From Chloroflexota bacterium (GTDB taxonomy: Bacteria > Chloroflexota > Anaerolineae > UBA4142), in contig JACRPR010000136.1 of assembly GCA_016223105.1 (NCBI GenBank), forward strand, positions 1 to 44,134: DNA of 44,134 nt. Direction: 5' to 3'. Under the pieces are notes generated by a model. It had not been told where the DNA came from, did no database searches, and saw only the letters and a program-made list of their open reading frames with translations. Shown here piece after piece: positions 7,794 to 16,713 of this stretch (position 1 is the first letter of the stretch; each line of letters opens with the position of its first letter). Position numbers and translations under genes: made by a program.

Positions 7794-10292
7794 ATGAGAA
7801 ACCTAATTTTACTTTGCGTACTTTTTATGCTCGCCGCGTGTCAAACTGCGCCGAACATTCTGTCGAACAATAGCGAAACGTTCACCGGATTTTTAATTGG
7901 TGAGACGGTGGATGTGTCGGCGGAAGTCGGCGGGCGCGTCGCGAATGTCGCGGTGCAAGAAGGCGCGCGCGTGCAAGCCGGGCAAGTGTTGATGACGCTC
8001 GATGACGAGATCGTCAAACTGCGCGTCGAAATCGCGGACGCGCAAGTGTCTGCCGCGCAAGCCCAGGTCGCGTTGCTCGAAGCCGGCGCGCGCAGTGAAG
8101 AAATGAATCGCGCGCAAGCGCGCGTCGAACAAGCGCGCGCCGCGCGCGATCTCGCGGCGCAAGCATTCGCGGACGCGGAAGCGATTCGCGCGCGTCCGCA
8201 AGCGTTGTTGATCGCGCACGCGCAAGCCGAACTGCGCGCGCAAATCGCGCAAGAACAATTGCTTGCCGCCGCGCACCAGGCGCAAGCCGCGGATTTGGAA
8301 CACGCGTTGTGGGAAGAGCAAGTGCGCGCGATGTGGGCGGGCGTTGACGTTACATTGCCCGGCGGTCAGGTTTTGCATTTTGACACGCCGACGCAAAAAC
8401 TTGATTTCGCGCAACGCGAGTGGAATCAAGCCGGAAATCGCGCGTGGCAAGCGTGGGGCGCGGTCGAACAAGCGAAAGCGAACGCGGACGCGGCGACTGC
8501 CGCGCGCCAAGACATCGCGGATCAACTCGCGAATCCAATCGCGCTCGATGCGCGCGTGAACCAGGCGCGTGCCGTGCGGGATCGCGCGGATGCCGCGCTC
8601 GCGTCCGCGCAAGCCGGTCTGCAAATTTTGCGCGAGGGCGCGAGTCCGTCCCAGGTTCAAGCCGCGCGCGCCGCGCTCGACCAAGCGCGCGCCGCGCGTG
8701 CCGCGCTCGATCAAGAAATTAACCGGCATCAGATCGTCGCGCCGCGCGCGGGCACGATCACGCGCGTCTTTAATCGCGCGGGCGAAACGATCGCGCCGAC
8801 CGCGCCGCTCGCGCGTTTATCGGTCGCAGGTGATTTGAAATTGCGCGTGTTTGTGCCGATGACGACTATCGCGCAAATCAAGTTGAACGATTCCGCCACC
8901 ATCGCGTTGGACGATTCGAATAATCGCACCGTGTCCGGCGCGGTCAGTTTCATCGCCGAGCGCGCGGAATTTTCCGGGCGGCAAGCGCAAACCGATGACG
9001 AACGTAACGCGCAACTCGTTACGGTCGAGATCGCGATCAAGAACGCGGACGGACAATTAAAAGCCGGGATGCCGGCGAGTATCGCGTTTGGCGCGACGCC
9101 GCCGAATAAAATCACTCTGCCCGCGTTGATTCGCGCGGACGCGCCACGCACATTTTCCGGCACGCTCGAAGCAAAGCAAACGCGCCTTGCGCCGGAACTC
9201 GGCGGCAAAGTGATCGCGGTGCGCGCGCAACGCGCGGAGGTTGTGCAAGCCGGCGCAACGCTCGTCGAACTCGACGACACGACCGCGCGCGCGAACATTC
9301 TCGAGGCGGAATCTGCGGCGCGCGCCGCGCAAGCGAACCTGGATCAGCAAAATGAAAAAGCGCGCGCGGGGACGGTCGCGCTCGCGGACGCGGCAATCGC
9401 GCAAGCGCAAGCGGAACTCGACGCGGCGAAAACTACGTTGAGAGACGCGGAACGCGCGCTCGCGTCGCCGCAAGACATCGTCGCGCAAATTCACGCGGCG
9501 GAGAGTCGCGTCGCCGGCGCGAAAGGCGAGATCACGCGCGCGCAAGCCGGGATCGCGCTCGCGCAAGACTTGGTTGAATCCGCGAAACGCGATCTTTCGA
9601 TGGCGGGTAAATACCGGCTCGCGATTATGCAACGCCAATTGGAAGCCGCCGACGCAAATTTGCGCGCGGCAAAAATCAACGCGAACGGAAGCGAACGCGT
9701 CCTGGGATTGTCTCGCGAATTGCAAACGAATCCGCTCGAACTCAAGGCGAATCGCAACGCGGCGGCGAATCAGGTCAAGCAAGCGCAAGCCGGGTTGAAC
9801 GCGGCGCAAGTCGAACGCGCAATCGCGCAACGCGCCGGACAACCGGAAGCAATTGCGCTCGCAGAAGCCAAGTCGCGCGCGGCGCAAGCAAGTTTGAAAT
9901 TGATGCAGGCGCAAGCAAATCGTTTGGTGATTCACGCGCCGCTGAACGGCACGATCATCGCGCGCAGTGTCGAGGTCGGCGAGACGGTGCGCGCGGGCGC
10001 GCCACTGCTGACGATTGCGGACACGCGCGCATTGGAATTGACGGTGTACGTGCCGATGCAATTTATCGGCGCGGCGCAGATCGGTCAGGGCGCGCAGATC
10101 AAAACGCCGAGCGTGCCGGGAAAAATTTTCGCGGGCAAGATCATTTTTATCGCGACTGAAAGCGAATTCAAACCGGCAAACATTTACAACGCGCAGGAAC
10201 GCTCCGAAATGGTTTTCGCGGTGCGCGTGCTCGTGCAAAACCCGGACGGAATTTTGAAAGCCGGGTTGCCCGCGGACGCGACCTGGCAATAA
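7794..10292 (+). CDS. Fused double HlyD-type lipoprotein adaptor of the ABC exporter
   Basis: An 832-residue lipoprotein in which two complete HlyD/YbhG-like membrane fusion proteins are joined head to tail. Residues 1-16 form a lipoprotein signal (MRNLILLCVLFMLAAC, lipobox LAAC). Unit 1 (about 30-430) has a half lipoyl domain (VGGRVANVAVQEGARVQAGQ), a long Ala/Gln/Glu/Arg coiled-coil hairpin, the second lipoyl half (IVAPRAGTITRVFNRAGE, near 313) and a beta-barrel. Unit 2 (about 450-832) repeats this: LGGKVIAVRAQRAEVVQAGA, coiled coil, IHAPLNGTIIARSVEVGE near 712, barrel. Usual family length is 330-450 residues. The ATG at 7794 is used because the upstream 20 codons are repeat-derived. It is the last gene of the exporter operon and presumably carries substrate away from the permease pair. 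Confidence 0.88.
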   Translation: MRNLILLCVLFMLAACQTAPNILSNNSETFTGFLIGETVDVSAEVGGRVANVAVQEGARVQAGQVLMTLDDEIVKLRVEIADAQVSAAQAQVALLEAGARSEEMNRAQARVEQARAARDLAAQAFADAEAIRARPQALLIAHAQAELRAQIAQEQLLAAAHQAQAADLEHALWEEQVRAMWAGVDVTLPGGQVLHFDTPTQKLDFAQREWNQAGNRAWQAWGAVEQAKANADAATAARQDIADQLANPIALDARVNQARAVRDRADAALASAQAGLQILREGASPSQVQAARAALDQARAARAALDQEINRHQIVAPRAGTITRVFNRAGETIAPTAPLARLSVAGDLKLRVFVPMTTIAQIKLNDSATIALDDSNNRTVSGAVSFIAERAEFSGRQAQTDDERNAQLVTVEIAIKNADGQLKAGMPASIAFGATPPNKITLPALIRADAPRTFSGTLEAKQTRLAPELGGKVIAVRAQRAEVVQAGATLVELDDTTARANILEAESAARAAQANLDQQNEKARAGTVALADAAIAQAQAELDAAKTTLRDAERALASPQDIVAQIHAAESRVAGAKGEITRAQAGIALAQDLVESAKRDLSMAGKYRLAIMQRQLEAADANLRAAKINANGSERVLGLSRELQTNPLELKANRNAAANQVKQAQAGLNAAQVERAIAQRAGQPEAIALAEAKSRAAQASLKLMQAQANRLVIHAPLNGTIIARSVEVGETVRAGAPLLTIADTRALELTVYVPMQFIGAAQIGQGAQIKTPSVPGKIFAGKIIFIATESEFKPANIYNAQERSEMVFAVRVLVQNPDGILKAGLPADATWQ

Positions 10293-10300
10293 TGACACCA

Positions 10301-10491
10301 CCACAGATTGCACAGATTTCACAGATTTTTTGTTACTACTTTGCCAATGTTAAATTCACCACAGAGCCACAGAGGGCACAGAGATTTTTTGGGGTTTCTC
10401 AGCGTTCTCTGTGACTCTGTGGTGAAAAATGTGAAATCTGACATTGCCAAAATAGTTACGATTTTTTCTGTGAAATCCGCGCAATCTGTGG
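10301..10491. repeat. Nested inverted repeats of the CACAGAG/CACAGATT type
   Basis: Outer arms 10301-10323 (CCACAGATTGCACAGATTTC...) and 10469-10491 are largely complementary. Inner arms TTCACCACAGAGCCACAGAG (10355-10374) and 10407-10426 differ at one position. The block occupies the gap between the exporter operon and the histidine kinase and ends 5 bp before the kinase promoter. A related but diverged copy is at 13430-13497. Confidence 0.8.
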
Positions 10492-10496
10492 CTTGC

Positions 10497-10525
10497 TTTA
10501 CACATCCCGGCGAGTCGTGTATAAT
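10497..10525 (+). promoter_or_regulatory. Near-consensus sigma-70 type promoter of the histidine kinase
   Basis: TTTACA (10497-10502), 17-bp spacer, TATAAT (10520-10525). The ATG of the kinase starts at 10535, only 9 nt after the -10 box, so the transcript would have almost no leader. Confidence 0.75.
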
Positions 10526-10534
10526 TTGGCGGTG

Positions 10535-13423
10535 ATGTCCAAACGCGTTTTGGTTTTGCATTATGCGGTCGCCCTGTGCGCGCCCGCGCTCGCGCTTGTC
10601 GCGACGATGGAGACCGCGCTCTATTTCAAAAGTCCATTTCTGTTTTTTATCGTGGCGGTCGTGATCAGCGCGTGGCTCGGCGGATTCGCGCCGGGCGTGA
10701 TCGCCGGGGTGATCGCAAGCGCGGCGATCAGTTATTTTATTTTTCCTCCGACCGGTTCGTTCCTCATTGATGATCCGCTCGATGTTCAACTCCTGCTTGT
10801 CTTTGGCGGCGTCGCGTTCGCGATTAGCAGTTTGTTCGAACTGCGCGCGCGCCAGGATCGCGCGCACCAACAGCGCGCGCACCAGCAAGACGCGTGCACG
10901 CAGATCGGACAGCTCGCGCTCAAGAGCCAGGATCGCGCATTGTTTCTCGATGATGCTGCGCGTCTTGTGAGCGCAACGCTCGCCGCGCGCTATTGCCAAA
11001 TCAGCGAATGGTTGCCGGATCAAAACGCACTGCTCTTGCGCGCGGGCACGGGCTGGCACGATGGCTTGATCGCTTTTGCGCGCACGAGCGCGGGACCCGA
11101 ATCGCTCGCGAATGTCGCGTTCGCATCGAGCGAACCGATCCTCAGCGAAAATCTGCGCGCGGAAAAACGTTTCAGCAGTCCGGCATTTTTCACGGAGCAT
11201 CAGCTTGTCAGCGGCATTACGGTCGCGTTACGCAGTGGCGCGGAAATTTTCGGGACGCTCGGCGCGTACACGAAACGCCACCGCAAATTTTCGCGCGCTG
11301 AAATCGCGTTTGTCAAAACCGTCGGCGACATTATCGCGAGCGCGCTCGCGCGGATGCGCGACGAGGACAGCATCCGCAAACATCGCGAACGCTTGCACGA
11401 CACGTTGGCGAGCGTCGGCGACGCCGTCCTGGTTACGAACAGCGACGGCAAAATCACGTTTCTCAATCCAATTGCCGAAGCGTTGATCGGTTGGCAAACG
11501 AATGAGATCGTCGGCAAAGCGATTGGCGACGCGTTCAACATTTCGGACGCCGAAACTTTTCAACCGATTGAAAACCCGGTCGCGCAAGTGTTGCGCGAGG
11601 CGGGGACCGTCAGTTACAAAACGCCGAGCGTGCTGATCGCGCGCAATCGTCGCACGATTCCGATTGATTATATCGCCGCGCCGATGCGCGATCGCGATAA
11701 TGTGTTGATTGGATGCGTGATAGTTTTTCGCGATGTGTCCGAACGGATGCGAATGGAGCAATCGGTGTTTCGCTTGGCGACGATTGTCAACGCATCCGAC
11801 GACGCGATTTTTAGCGCGACGGTGGACGGAATTATTTTGACGTGGAATCCCGGCGCGGAACGATTGTACGGTTACACCGCCGCGGAAATTATCGGCAAGG
11901 CGGTTGCGGTTACGCATCCGCCCGACCGGCTCGACGAATATCAAAATATTCTCGAACGACTCACGCGCGGCGAGCCGGTCGAACAACACGACACGGTGCG
12001 ACTACGCAAAGACGGTGCGCGCATTAATGTCGCGTTGAGCATCTCGCCGATCAAAGACGCCGCCGGGCGTATCATCGGCGCGTCCACGATCGCGCGCGAC
12101 GTAACGGAACGCCGCCGCGCGGAACAGGCGCAACATTTTCTCGCGCAAGCGAGCGAAATTTTGGTCGCGTCGCGCGATTACGAAACCGCGCTGAACCAGG
12201 TCGCGCAATTGGCGGTGCCCGCCGTCGCCGATTGGTGCGCGATTCATCTGCGCGCCGACGATGGCACGTTGACGCAAGTTACGGTCGCGCATTGTCAACC
12301 GGCGAAACAAGATCAAGCGGAAGAACTCGCGCGCCGGTATCCGCCCGATCCGCACGCGCCGTTCGGCGTGCTGAATGTGATTCGCACCGGCAAACCGGAA
12401 TTCGCGTTTCAAGTGACGCACGAACAAATCGCCGGACTCGCGCGCGACATCGAGCATCTCAAATTATTGCTCGAAGTCGGGCTGGGCTCGTACATCATCG
12501 TGCCGCTGATCGCGCGGCAAGGCACGCTGGGCGCGATCACGTTCGGACTCGCGGAAACGGAACGGCGGTACACCGCCGCCGATCTCGCGATGGCGGAAGA
12601 CATTGCGCGCCGCGCCGCGCTCGCGATTGACAACGCGCGTTTGTATCGTAACGCGCAAGAGTTGAGCGCGGAATTGGAACAGCGCGTCATTACGCGCACG
12701 CTCGAATTGCAAAACGCGAACACGAAACTCGAAACCGAAATCGCCGAGCGGCAACGGATGAATGAGGAACTGCGGCTCTTGTCCGCGCACTTGCAATCCG
12801 CGCGCGAAGAAGAACGCATTCGCATCGCGCGCGAAATTCACGACGAAGTCGGGCAGGTGTTGACCGCCGTGAAAATGGATTTGGCTTTGCTCGAACGCAA
12901 GTTAGACAAGGTGGATCGGATTCAGGTCGCCGTCGTGAAACAGGACATTCACGCGACCGCCGACCTGGTGGACAAGACGATTCGCACGATGCGCGAAATC
13001 ATTCGCGAACTGCGCCCGGAAATTTTGGATCATCTCGGACTCGCCGCCGCGATTGAATGGCAATTGCAAGAATTTCAAACGCGCACTGGGATCGCGTGCG
13101 CGTTCAATTCTAATTTGCAAGACGTGAATTTGGAACTCGAACGCTCGACCGCGGTGTTTCGCATTTTCCAAGAAACGTTGACGAACGTCGCGCGGCACGC
13201 GCAGGCGACCCGCGTCGAAACATCGTTGAACCAGGACGCGGGCAATTTAATTTTGCAAGTGCGCGACAATGGCAAGGGCGTTTCCGAAAATGATCTCGCG
13301 GATAAAAAGACGTTTGGCATTTTGGGGATGCGCGAACGCGCGCACGTTTTCGGCGGCGAGGTAACGCTCGACGGCGCGCCCGGACGCGGCACGGTCGTGA
13401 CGGTGCGAATTCCCGGCGCGTAA
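10535..13423 (+). CDS. Hybrid-input sensor histidine kinase (DUF4118-GAF-PAS-PAS-GAF-HisKA_3-HATPase)
   Basis: A 962-residue kinase. Residues 1-105 hold four close TM helices of the KdpD-like DUF4118 type (FFIVAVVISAWLGGFAPG, SYFIFPPTGSFLIDDPLD). Then come a GAF domain (about 125-275), PAS 1 (about 290-415, GDAVLVTNSDGKITFLNP), PAS 2 (about 420-540, DDAIFSATVDGIILTWNPGA), a second GAF (about 550-700), a coiled coil, HisKA_3 (IRIAREIHDEVGQVL, phospho-acceptor His769) and an HATPase_c domain with FRIFQETLTNVARHAQA and DNGKGV. The NarL-family regulator directly downstream is its likely partner. The ATG at 10535 is supported by the DUF4118 N-terminus and the promoter. Multiple cofactor-binding domains suggest redox, light or ligand sensing, but the signal cannot be read from sequence. 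Confidence 0.93.
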   Translation: MSKRVLVLHYAVALCAPALALVATMETALYFKSPFLFFIVAVVISAWLGGFAPGVIAGVIASAAISYFIFPPTGSFLIDDPLDVQLLLVFGGVAFAISSLFELRARQDRAHQQRAHQQDACTQIGQLALKSQDRALFLDDAARLVSATLAARYCQISEWLPDQNALLLRAGTGWHDGLIAFARTSAGPESLANVAFASSEPILSENLRAEKRFSSPAFFTEHQLVSGITVALRSGAEIFGTLGAYTKRHRKFSRAEIAFVKTVGDIIASALARMRDEDSIRKHRERLHDTLASVGDAVLVTNSDGKITFLNPIAEALIGWQTNEIVGKAIGDAFNISDAETFQPIENPVAQVLREAGTVSYKTPSVLIARNRRTIPIDYIAAPMRDRDNVLIGCVIVFRDVSERMRMEQSVFRLATIVNASDDAIFSATVDGIILTWNPGAERLYGYTAAEIIGKAVAVTHPPDRLDEYQNILERLTRGEPVEQHDTVRLRKDGARINVALSISPIKDAAGRIIGASTIARDVTERRRAEQAQHFLAQASEILVASRDYETALNQVAQLAVPAVADWCAIHLRADDGTLTQVTVAHCQPAKQDQAEELARRYPPDPHAPFGVLNVIRTGKPEFAFQVTHEQIAGLARDIEHLKLLLEVGLGSYIIVPLIARQGTLGAITFGLAETERRYTAADLAMAEDIARRAALAIDNARLYRNAQELSAELEQRVITRTLELQNANTKLETEIAERQRMNEELRLLSAHLQSAREEERIRIAREIHDEVGQVLTAVKMDLALLERKLDKVDRIQVAVVKQDIHATADLVDKTIRTMREIIRELRPEILDHLGLAAAIEWQLQEFQTRTGIACAFNSNLQDVNLELERSTAVFRIFQETLTNVARHAQATRVETSLNQDAGNLILQVRDNGKGVSENDLADKKTFGILGMRERAHVFGGEVTLDGAPGRGTVVTVRIPGA

Positions 13424-13429
13424 TAATTA

Positions 13430-13497
13430 GCCACAGGGGGCACAGAGATCATAGAGAAATTTTATATTTTCTCGGTGTCCTCCGTGCGCTCTGTGGC
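13430..13497. repeat. CACAGAG-type inverted repeat between kinase and regulator
   Basis: Starts GCCACAGGGGGCACAGAGA and ends in the complementary GCTCTGTGGC. It is the same family as the inner repeat at 10355-10426. It nearly fills the 89-bp gap between the two-component genes, so the regulator may be subject to a readthrough or processing effect. Confidence 0.75.
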
Positions 13498-13512
13498 GAA
13501 TGTGGATGAACG

Positions 13513-14145
13513 ATGTTCAAAATTTTAATTGCCGATGATCACGCGCTCGTGCGTGAGGGGCTGAAAAAAATTCTCAAGAGCGAAACGGATATGCTCGTCG
13601 CCGGCGAAGCGCAAAACGCGGCGGAAGTTTTGGAGCATGTCAAAACCGCGCCGCCCGATATCGTCCTGCTCGATATTTCGATGCCGGGAATGAGTGGCTT
13701 GGATGTGCTAAAAGAATTGAAGCAACTCTATCCGCGTTTGCCGGTGTTGATTTTGAGTATGCACCCGGAGGATCGCTTTGCGATTCGCGCGCTCAAAGCC
13801 GGCGCGGCGGGCTATATCACCAAAGAAAGCGCGGTCGGCGCGCTCGTGGACGCGATTCGCAAAATCGCGGCGGGCGGCAAGTACGTTAGCCCCGCGCTCG
13901 CCGAACGGCTCGCGGTCGAAGTTGAACAGGACACGGCGAAACCGCTTCACGAAAATTTATCCGACCGCGAATATCAAGTGATGCGTTTGATCGCGTCCGG
14001 GAAAAAGGTGAGCGAGATCGCGCCCGAATTGCATTTGAGCATCAGCACGGTCAACACCTATCGCGCGCGCGTGTTGGAAAAAATGAAATTGCAATCAAAC
14101 GTCGAACTCACGCGGTACGCGATGGAAAACAAGTTGATTGATTGA
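13513..14145 (+). CDS. NarL/FixJ-family response regulator
   Basis: A 210-residue two-domain regulator. The receiver domain (1-120) has the acidic pair D8-D9, phospho-acceptor D54 (IVLLDISMPGMSG), the switch residue in ILSMHPED and K103-like Lys in GYITKESA. The C-terminal LuxR-type helix-turn-helix (about 145-207) is LSDREYQVMRLIASGKKVSEIAPELHLSISTVNTYRARVLEKM. It follows its likely partner kinase by 89 bp on the same strand. The HisKA_3 class of that kinase is the one that normally pairs with NarL-type regulators. No strong ribosome site is visible before the ATG (GTGGATGAACG). Confidence 0.94.
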   Translation: MFKILIADDHALVREGLKKILKSETDMLVAGEAQNAAEVLEHVKTAPPDIVLLDISMPGMSGLDVLKELKQLYPRLPVLILSMHPEDRFAIRALKAGAAGYITKESAVGALVDAIRKIAAGGKYVSPALAERLAVEVEQDTAKPLHENLSDREYQVMRLIASGKKVSEIAPELHLSISTVNTYRARVLEKMKLQSNVELTRYAMENKLID

Positions 14146-14160
14146 CGGATGTTCCGCACT

Positions 14161-14228
14161 GTCATGCTAAACAAAGTGAAGAATCCCCTGTTAGTCGCGC
14201 GAGACCCTGCGCTTTGCTCAGGGTGACA
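14161..14228. repeat. GTCATGCT...GGGTGACA dispersed repeat
   Basis: Begins GTCATGCTAAACAAAGTGAA and ends CTTTGCTCAGGGTGACA. Its ends are partly complementary and match the style of the element at 1515-1578 in the opposite orientation. Confidence 0.6.
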
Positions 14229-14266
14229 AGCATAGGTGCGTAACGTGAGTGATTAAATCCGAAACG

Positions 14267-14289
14267 CCAGGTTTCTTGCAGAAACCTGG
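14267..14289. repeat. Small perfect hairpin CCAGGTTTCT/AGAAACCTGG
   Basis: A 10-bp perfect stem with loop TGC, in the untranslated region before the HEAT-repeat gene. It has no T-run. The rest of 14146-14404 holds the repeat at 14161 and no gene that I can support. Confidence 0.7.
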
Positions 14290-14404
14290 ATGACACGAAT
14301 GTCATACAGTTCGCGATTATCCGCGCGGCGAGTTTGGTGTATCGTTACGCTCGACCGATGAGTTTTCCGTCCGTCGGTTCGGTAACTGGGGAGGAGAAAT
14401 TCGT

Positions 14405-15502
14405 ATGGCTCTGCGACACGCGTATATGACAACGCTATTCCGACTGCGCCTCGCATCGCTGATCGAACGTCTGACGTTGGCGTGGTACATTTTGGTGATT
14501 GCGACGCCGCTCGTGGCGTTTGGCTTGGTTACGGCAAATTCGACGACGGTGTCGGTGAAACGCGGCGCGGTGAATCGCGAACCCGCGCGGGTTGAAAATC
14601 TTCAAGCGCAATTTGCACGGGACGCGGTCGAACCGGCGATGACTGAATCGTTGATCGCCGCGCTGATCGCCGCCGAGCCGGAAACCCGAATGCGCGCGGC
14701 GCAAGAACTGGGGTGGCGACGCGACGCCGACGCGGTGGACGCGTTGCTCGCGGCGACGTACGATACCAGCGCGCGCGTGCAGGAACAAGCTGTGATCGCG
14801 CTGGGCGAAATCGGCGCGCTCAAAGCGTTGCCACGCATTCAAGCGTTGCCGATCATTCAAGGCAACGCGTATGTACAAACTGCCGCGCTCGATGCGGAAA
14901 ATCAACTTGCCGAATCTATCGCGCGCCAATTGTATATCGCGCGTGTGGACATTCTCACAATCTCCGCGACGCCGTCCGGAGAAATCGCGTTTGCCGCGAC
15001 CCAGGATCGGTTGTATCGCGGACGCGCGGGCGCGTGGCAATTGATCGGCGCGTTACCTAGCACACCGATCGCGCTCGCGGTCGCGGCGGATGGACAACTG
15101 ATCTATTTGGCGACCGAGTACGCCGGATTGTACCGCAGTGTGGACGGCGGCGCGAGTTGGGAACACGTTCAATTTGGAATTCATGCGGCGCGACAATTGG
15201 CGGTTACTGCGGTTGCACTCGATTCGAACCAGGTCGCGCGCGTGTACATCGCGCTCGCGATCAGCGTGCAGGAAAATCGCGCGCTGTTGCCGCTCGGCAT
15301 CGCGGCGAGCGATGATGGCGGAGCGACGTGGAAGATGTTGCTCGGCGCGCCGACGTGGACGTTGACGACGCGGCTGATGTTCGATCCGACCGCGCCCGAT
15401 TATCTCTTTGGCAATTCGGATGGCGGACCCTGGCGATACCCGCTCGCGCCGGATGGCGCGCCGTTGCAAATGGGCATTGCGATTTCCACGGATCAACCAT
15501 AA
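14405..15502 (+). CDS. Membrane-anchored protein with HEAT-like repeats and a BNR/Ycf48-like propeller
   Basis: A 365-residue protein. One TM helix (about 28-50, LAWYILVIATPLVAFGLV) is followed by a short HEAT/PBS-lyase-like repeat region (about 75-165: AAEPETRMRAAQELGWRRDADAVDALLAATYDTSARVQEQAVIALGEIG in sequence, then a third unit). After that come beta-propeller blades of the BNR/Ycf48 type, marked by YRSVDGGASWEHV and ASDDGGATWKMLL (Asp-box SxDxGxxW motifs). The propeller is short, with only two clear Asp boxes, so it may be incomplete or may oligomerise. The function is unknown. Such proteins usually bind other proteins outside the membrane. GGGGAGGAG precedes the ATG. It is followed 12 nt later by a small membrane protein with its own ribosome site. 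Confidence 0.75.
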   Translation: MALRHAYMTTLFRLRLASLIERLTLAWYILVIATPLVAFGLVTANSTTVSVKRGAVNREPARVENLQAQFARDAVEPAMTESLIAALIAAEPETRMRAAQELGWRRDADAVDALLAATYDTSARVQEQAVIALGEIGALKALPRIQALPIIQGNAYVQTAALDAENQLAESIARQLYIARVDILTISATPSGEIAFAATQDRLYRGRAGAWQLIGALPSTPIALAVAADGQLIYLATEYAGLYRSVDGGASWEHVQFGIHAARQLAVTAVALDSNQVARVYIALAISVQENRALLPLGIAASDDGGATWKMLLGAPTWTLTTRLMFDPTAPDYLFGNSDGGPWRYPLAPDGAPLQMGIAISTDQP

Positions 15503-15514
15503 GGAGAAATAACG

Positions 15515-15811
15515 ATGCGACCCACCTTAAAGCAATTGGGCATTTTTACCGGGATCGGGATCGTGAGCGCGGACATTGCCGGCATTATCAGCGGCGCGCT
15601 CGCGGGTGTGCCGTACCACTGGAGTTTTATCGGCGCGGTCTACTCGACCATGATCAGCGAGTGGATATTACCCGCGCTCCGCCAAATGGTGCTCCAAGTC
15701 GAAGTCGTTCAAGACCTTGCAGTATTAATTGCAGTTGTGGGATATGCGTTTGTGCTGGTTCTCTTGGGAGCCGTTCGTATCGAGAACCGCACAGAAAGGA
15801 GTTGGCTATAG
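15515..15811 (+). CDS. Small two- to three-TM membrane protein, unknown
   Basis: A 98-residue hydrophobic protein not matched to a family. Helix 1 is about residues 8-30 (GIFTGIGIVSADIAGIISGALAG) and the last helix about 65-87 (VVQDLAVLIAVVGYAFVLVLLGAV). The middle (YHWSFIGAVYSTMISEWILPALRQ) is amphipathic or a third helix. A clear AAGGAG ribosome site precedes the ATG, and the gene lies 12 nt after the HEAT/propeller gene, so the two are co-transcribed. A helper or anchor for that protein is possible but unproven. Confidence 0.72.
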   Translation: MRPTLKQLGIFTGIGIVSADIAGIISGALAGVPYHWSFIGAVYSTMISEWILPALRQMVLQVEVVQDLAVLIAVVGYAFVLVLLGAVRIENRTERSWL

Positions 15812-15846
15812 AGTAAATCGAGCAATGCGGCGCGACCAGGTCGAAC

Positions 15847-15956
15847 AACAGACCTCGCGGCGAATGTTTGGGGCACATCTCCCTTTGCCAAAACGCGCGA
15901 CTGGATAGTCGCGCCAGGAGTGTCGCGCAAAAACCAAACATACCCGGAGGTCTGTT
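15847..15956. repeat. Long imperfect inverted repeat with terminator-like end
   Basis: AACAGACCTC (15847-15856) pairs with GAGGTCTGTT (15947-15956), and ATGTTTGG (15864-15871) pairs with CCAAACAT (15934-15941). A small GCGCGAC...GTCGCGC hairpin lies within. The right arm runs into TTTTTT, so the element could also terminate the upstream operon. Confidence 0.7.
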
Positions 15957-15963
15957 TTTTAGA

Positions 15964-15998
15964 AAAACCTTCCAGGTCGTCAAGACCTGGAAGGTTTT
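15964..15998. terminator. Bidirectional terminator, AACCTTCCAGGT stem
   Basis: 15-bp perfect stem AAAACCTTCCAGGTC / GACCTGGAAGGTTTT with loop GTCAA. It lies between converging genes, and its right end adjoins the TAA of the minus-strand regulator at 16000. The same CCTTCCAGGT stem recurs in the terminator at 28676. Confidence 0.88.
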
Positions 15999-15999
15999 A

Positions 16000-16668
16000 T
16001 TATCCGCGCCGCGCGAACGCCGCGGCTTGGGTGCGATTGTGGACGTGCAGTTTGTCAAGGATATTTCGCAAGTGCGCGCGCACGGTGTTCTCGGCAACGC
16101 GCAAATCGTTCGCGATCTCTTTGTTCGTTTTGCCGAGCGCGACCAGGTCGAGCACCTCGCGTTCGCGTTCGGTCAAGCGCGGATCGTCAACCGCTTCGGT
16201 CGGTTGCGGCGAAACCGCGCCGACTTTACTGCGCGCCATCACCGCGAATTCCGCCGCGAGTTTTGTCGCCATCGTCGGCGTGAGAATCACTTGCCCGGCG
16301 GCGACCTGGTCGAGCGCGGCGACAATGTCGTGCGCGCTCGCGGAGGTCTTGAGTAAATACCCTTTCGCGCCGGCTTTGATCGCTTCGAACAAATCTTCAT
16401 CGCGATCCGAAACGGTGAGCATCACAATTTTCGTGTCGGGCAGTTGCGGTGCGAGCGCGCGCGCGGCTTGCAAGCCGCCGCAATTCGGCATCTGCACATC
16501 CATCACGATCACATCCGGTTTCATTTTCAGCGCGAGCGTTTGCGCCTGCGCGCCATCACTTGCTTCGCCGACGATTTCAAAACGCTCCCCCGCGCGCAGT
16601 AAAATACTTTTCACGCCGTCGCGAAAAAGCATGTGATCGTCCACCAGCATCACGCGAATTTTTTCCAT
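16000..16668 (-). CDS. NarL/FixJ-family response regulator
   Basis: A 222-residue regulator. The receiver domain has D10-D11, phospho-acceptor D57 (VIVMDVQMPNCGG), MLTVSDRD and the conserved Lys in GYLLKTSAS. A LuxR-type DNA-binding domain follows (about 155-218, LTEREREVLDLVALGKTNKEIANDLRVAENTVRAHLRNILDKL). AAGGAGAA before the ATG supports the start. It lies 45 bp downstream of a sensor kinase gene on the same strand, which is broken. If the kinase is truly inactive, this regulator would have lost its partner. Confidence 0.94.
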   Translation of the reverse strand: MEKIRVMLVDDHMLFRDGVKSILLRAGERFEIVGEASDGAQAQTLALKMKPDVIVMDVQMPNCGGLQAARALAPQLPDTKIVMLTVSDRDEDLFEAIKAGAKGYLLKTSASAHDIVAALDQVAAGQVILTPTMATKLAAEFAVMARSKVGAVSPQPTEAVDDPRLTEREREVLDLVALGKTNKEIANDLRVAENTVRAHLRNILDKLHVHNRTQAAAFARRG

Positions 16669-16713
16669 CGAGTTCTCCTTCAGCGTAAGGCAAATTTACG
16701 CAGAGCGTTTGCC

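Noticed and set aside
9057-10322. Long open frame on the minus strand opposite the HlyD fusion (about 420 codons)
   Set aside because: It is an antisense shadow caused by GC-rich codon use. It is Arg-rich, with no domain, ribosome site or family pattern, while the plus-strand frame has clear HlyD motifs.
10301-10426. CRISPR-like repeats in the gap before the kinase
   Set aside because: Only inverted copies of one short element with no unique spacers.
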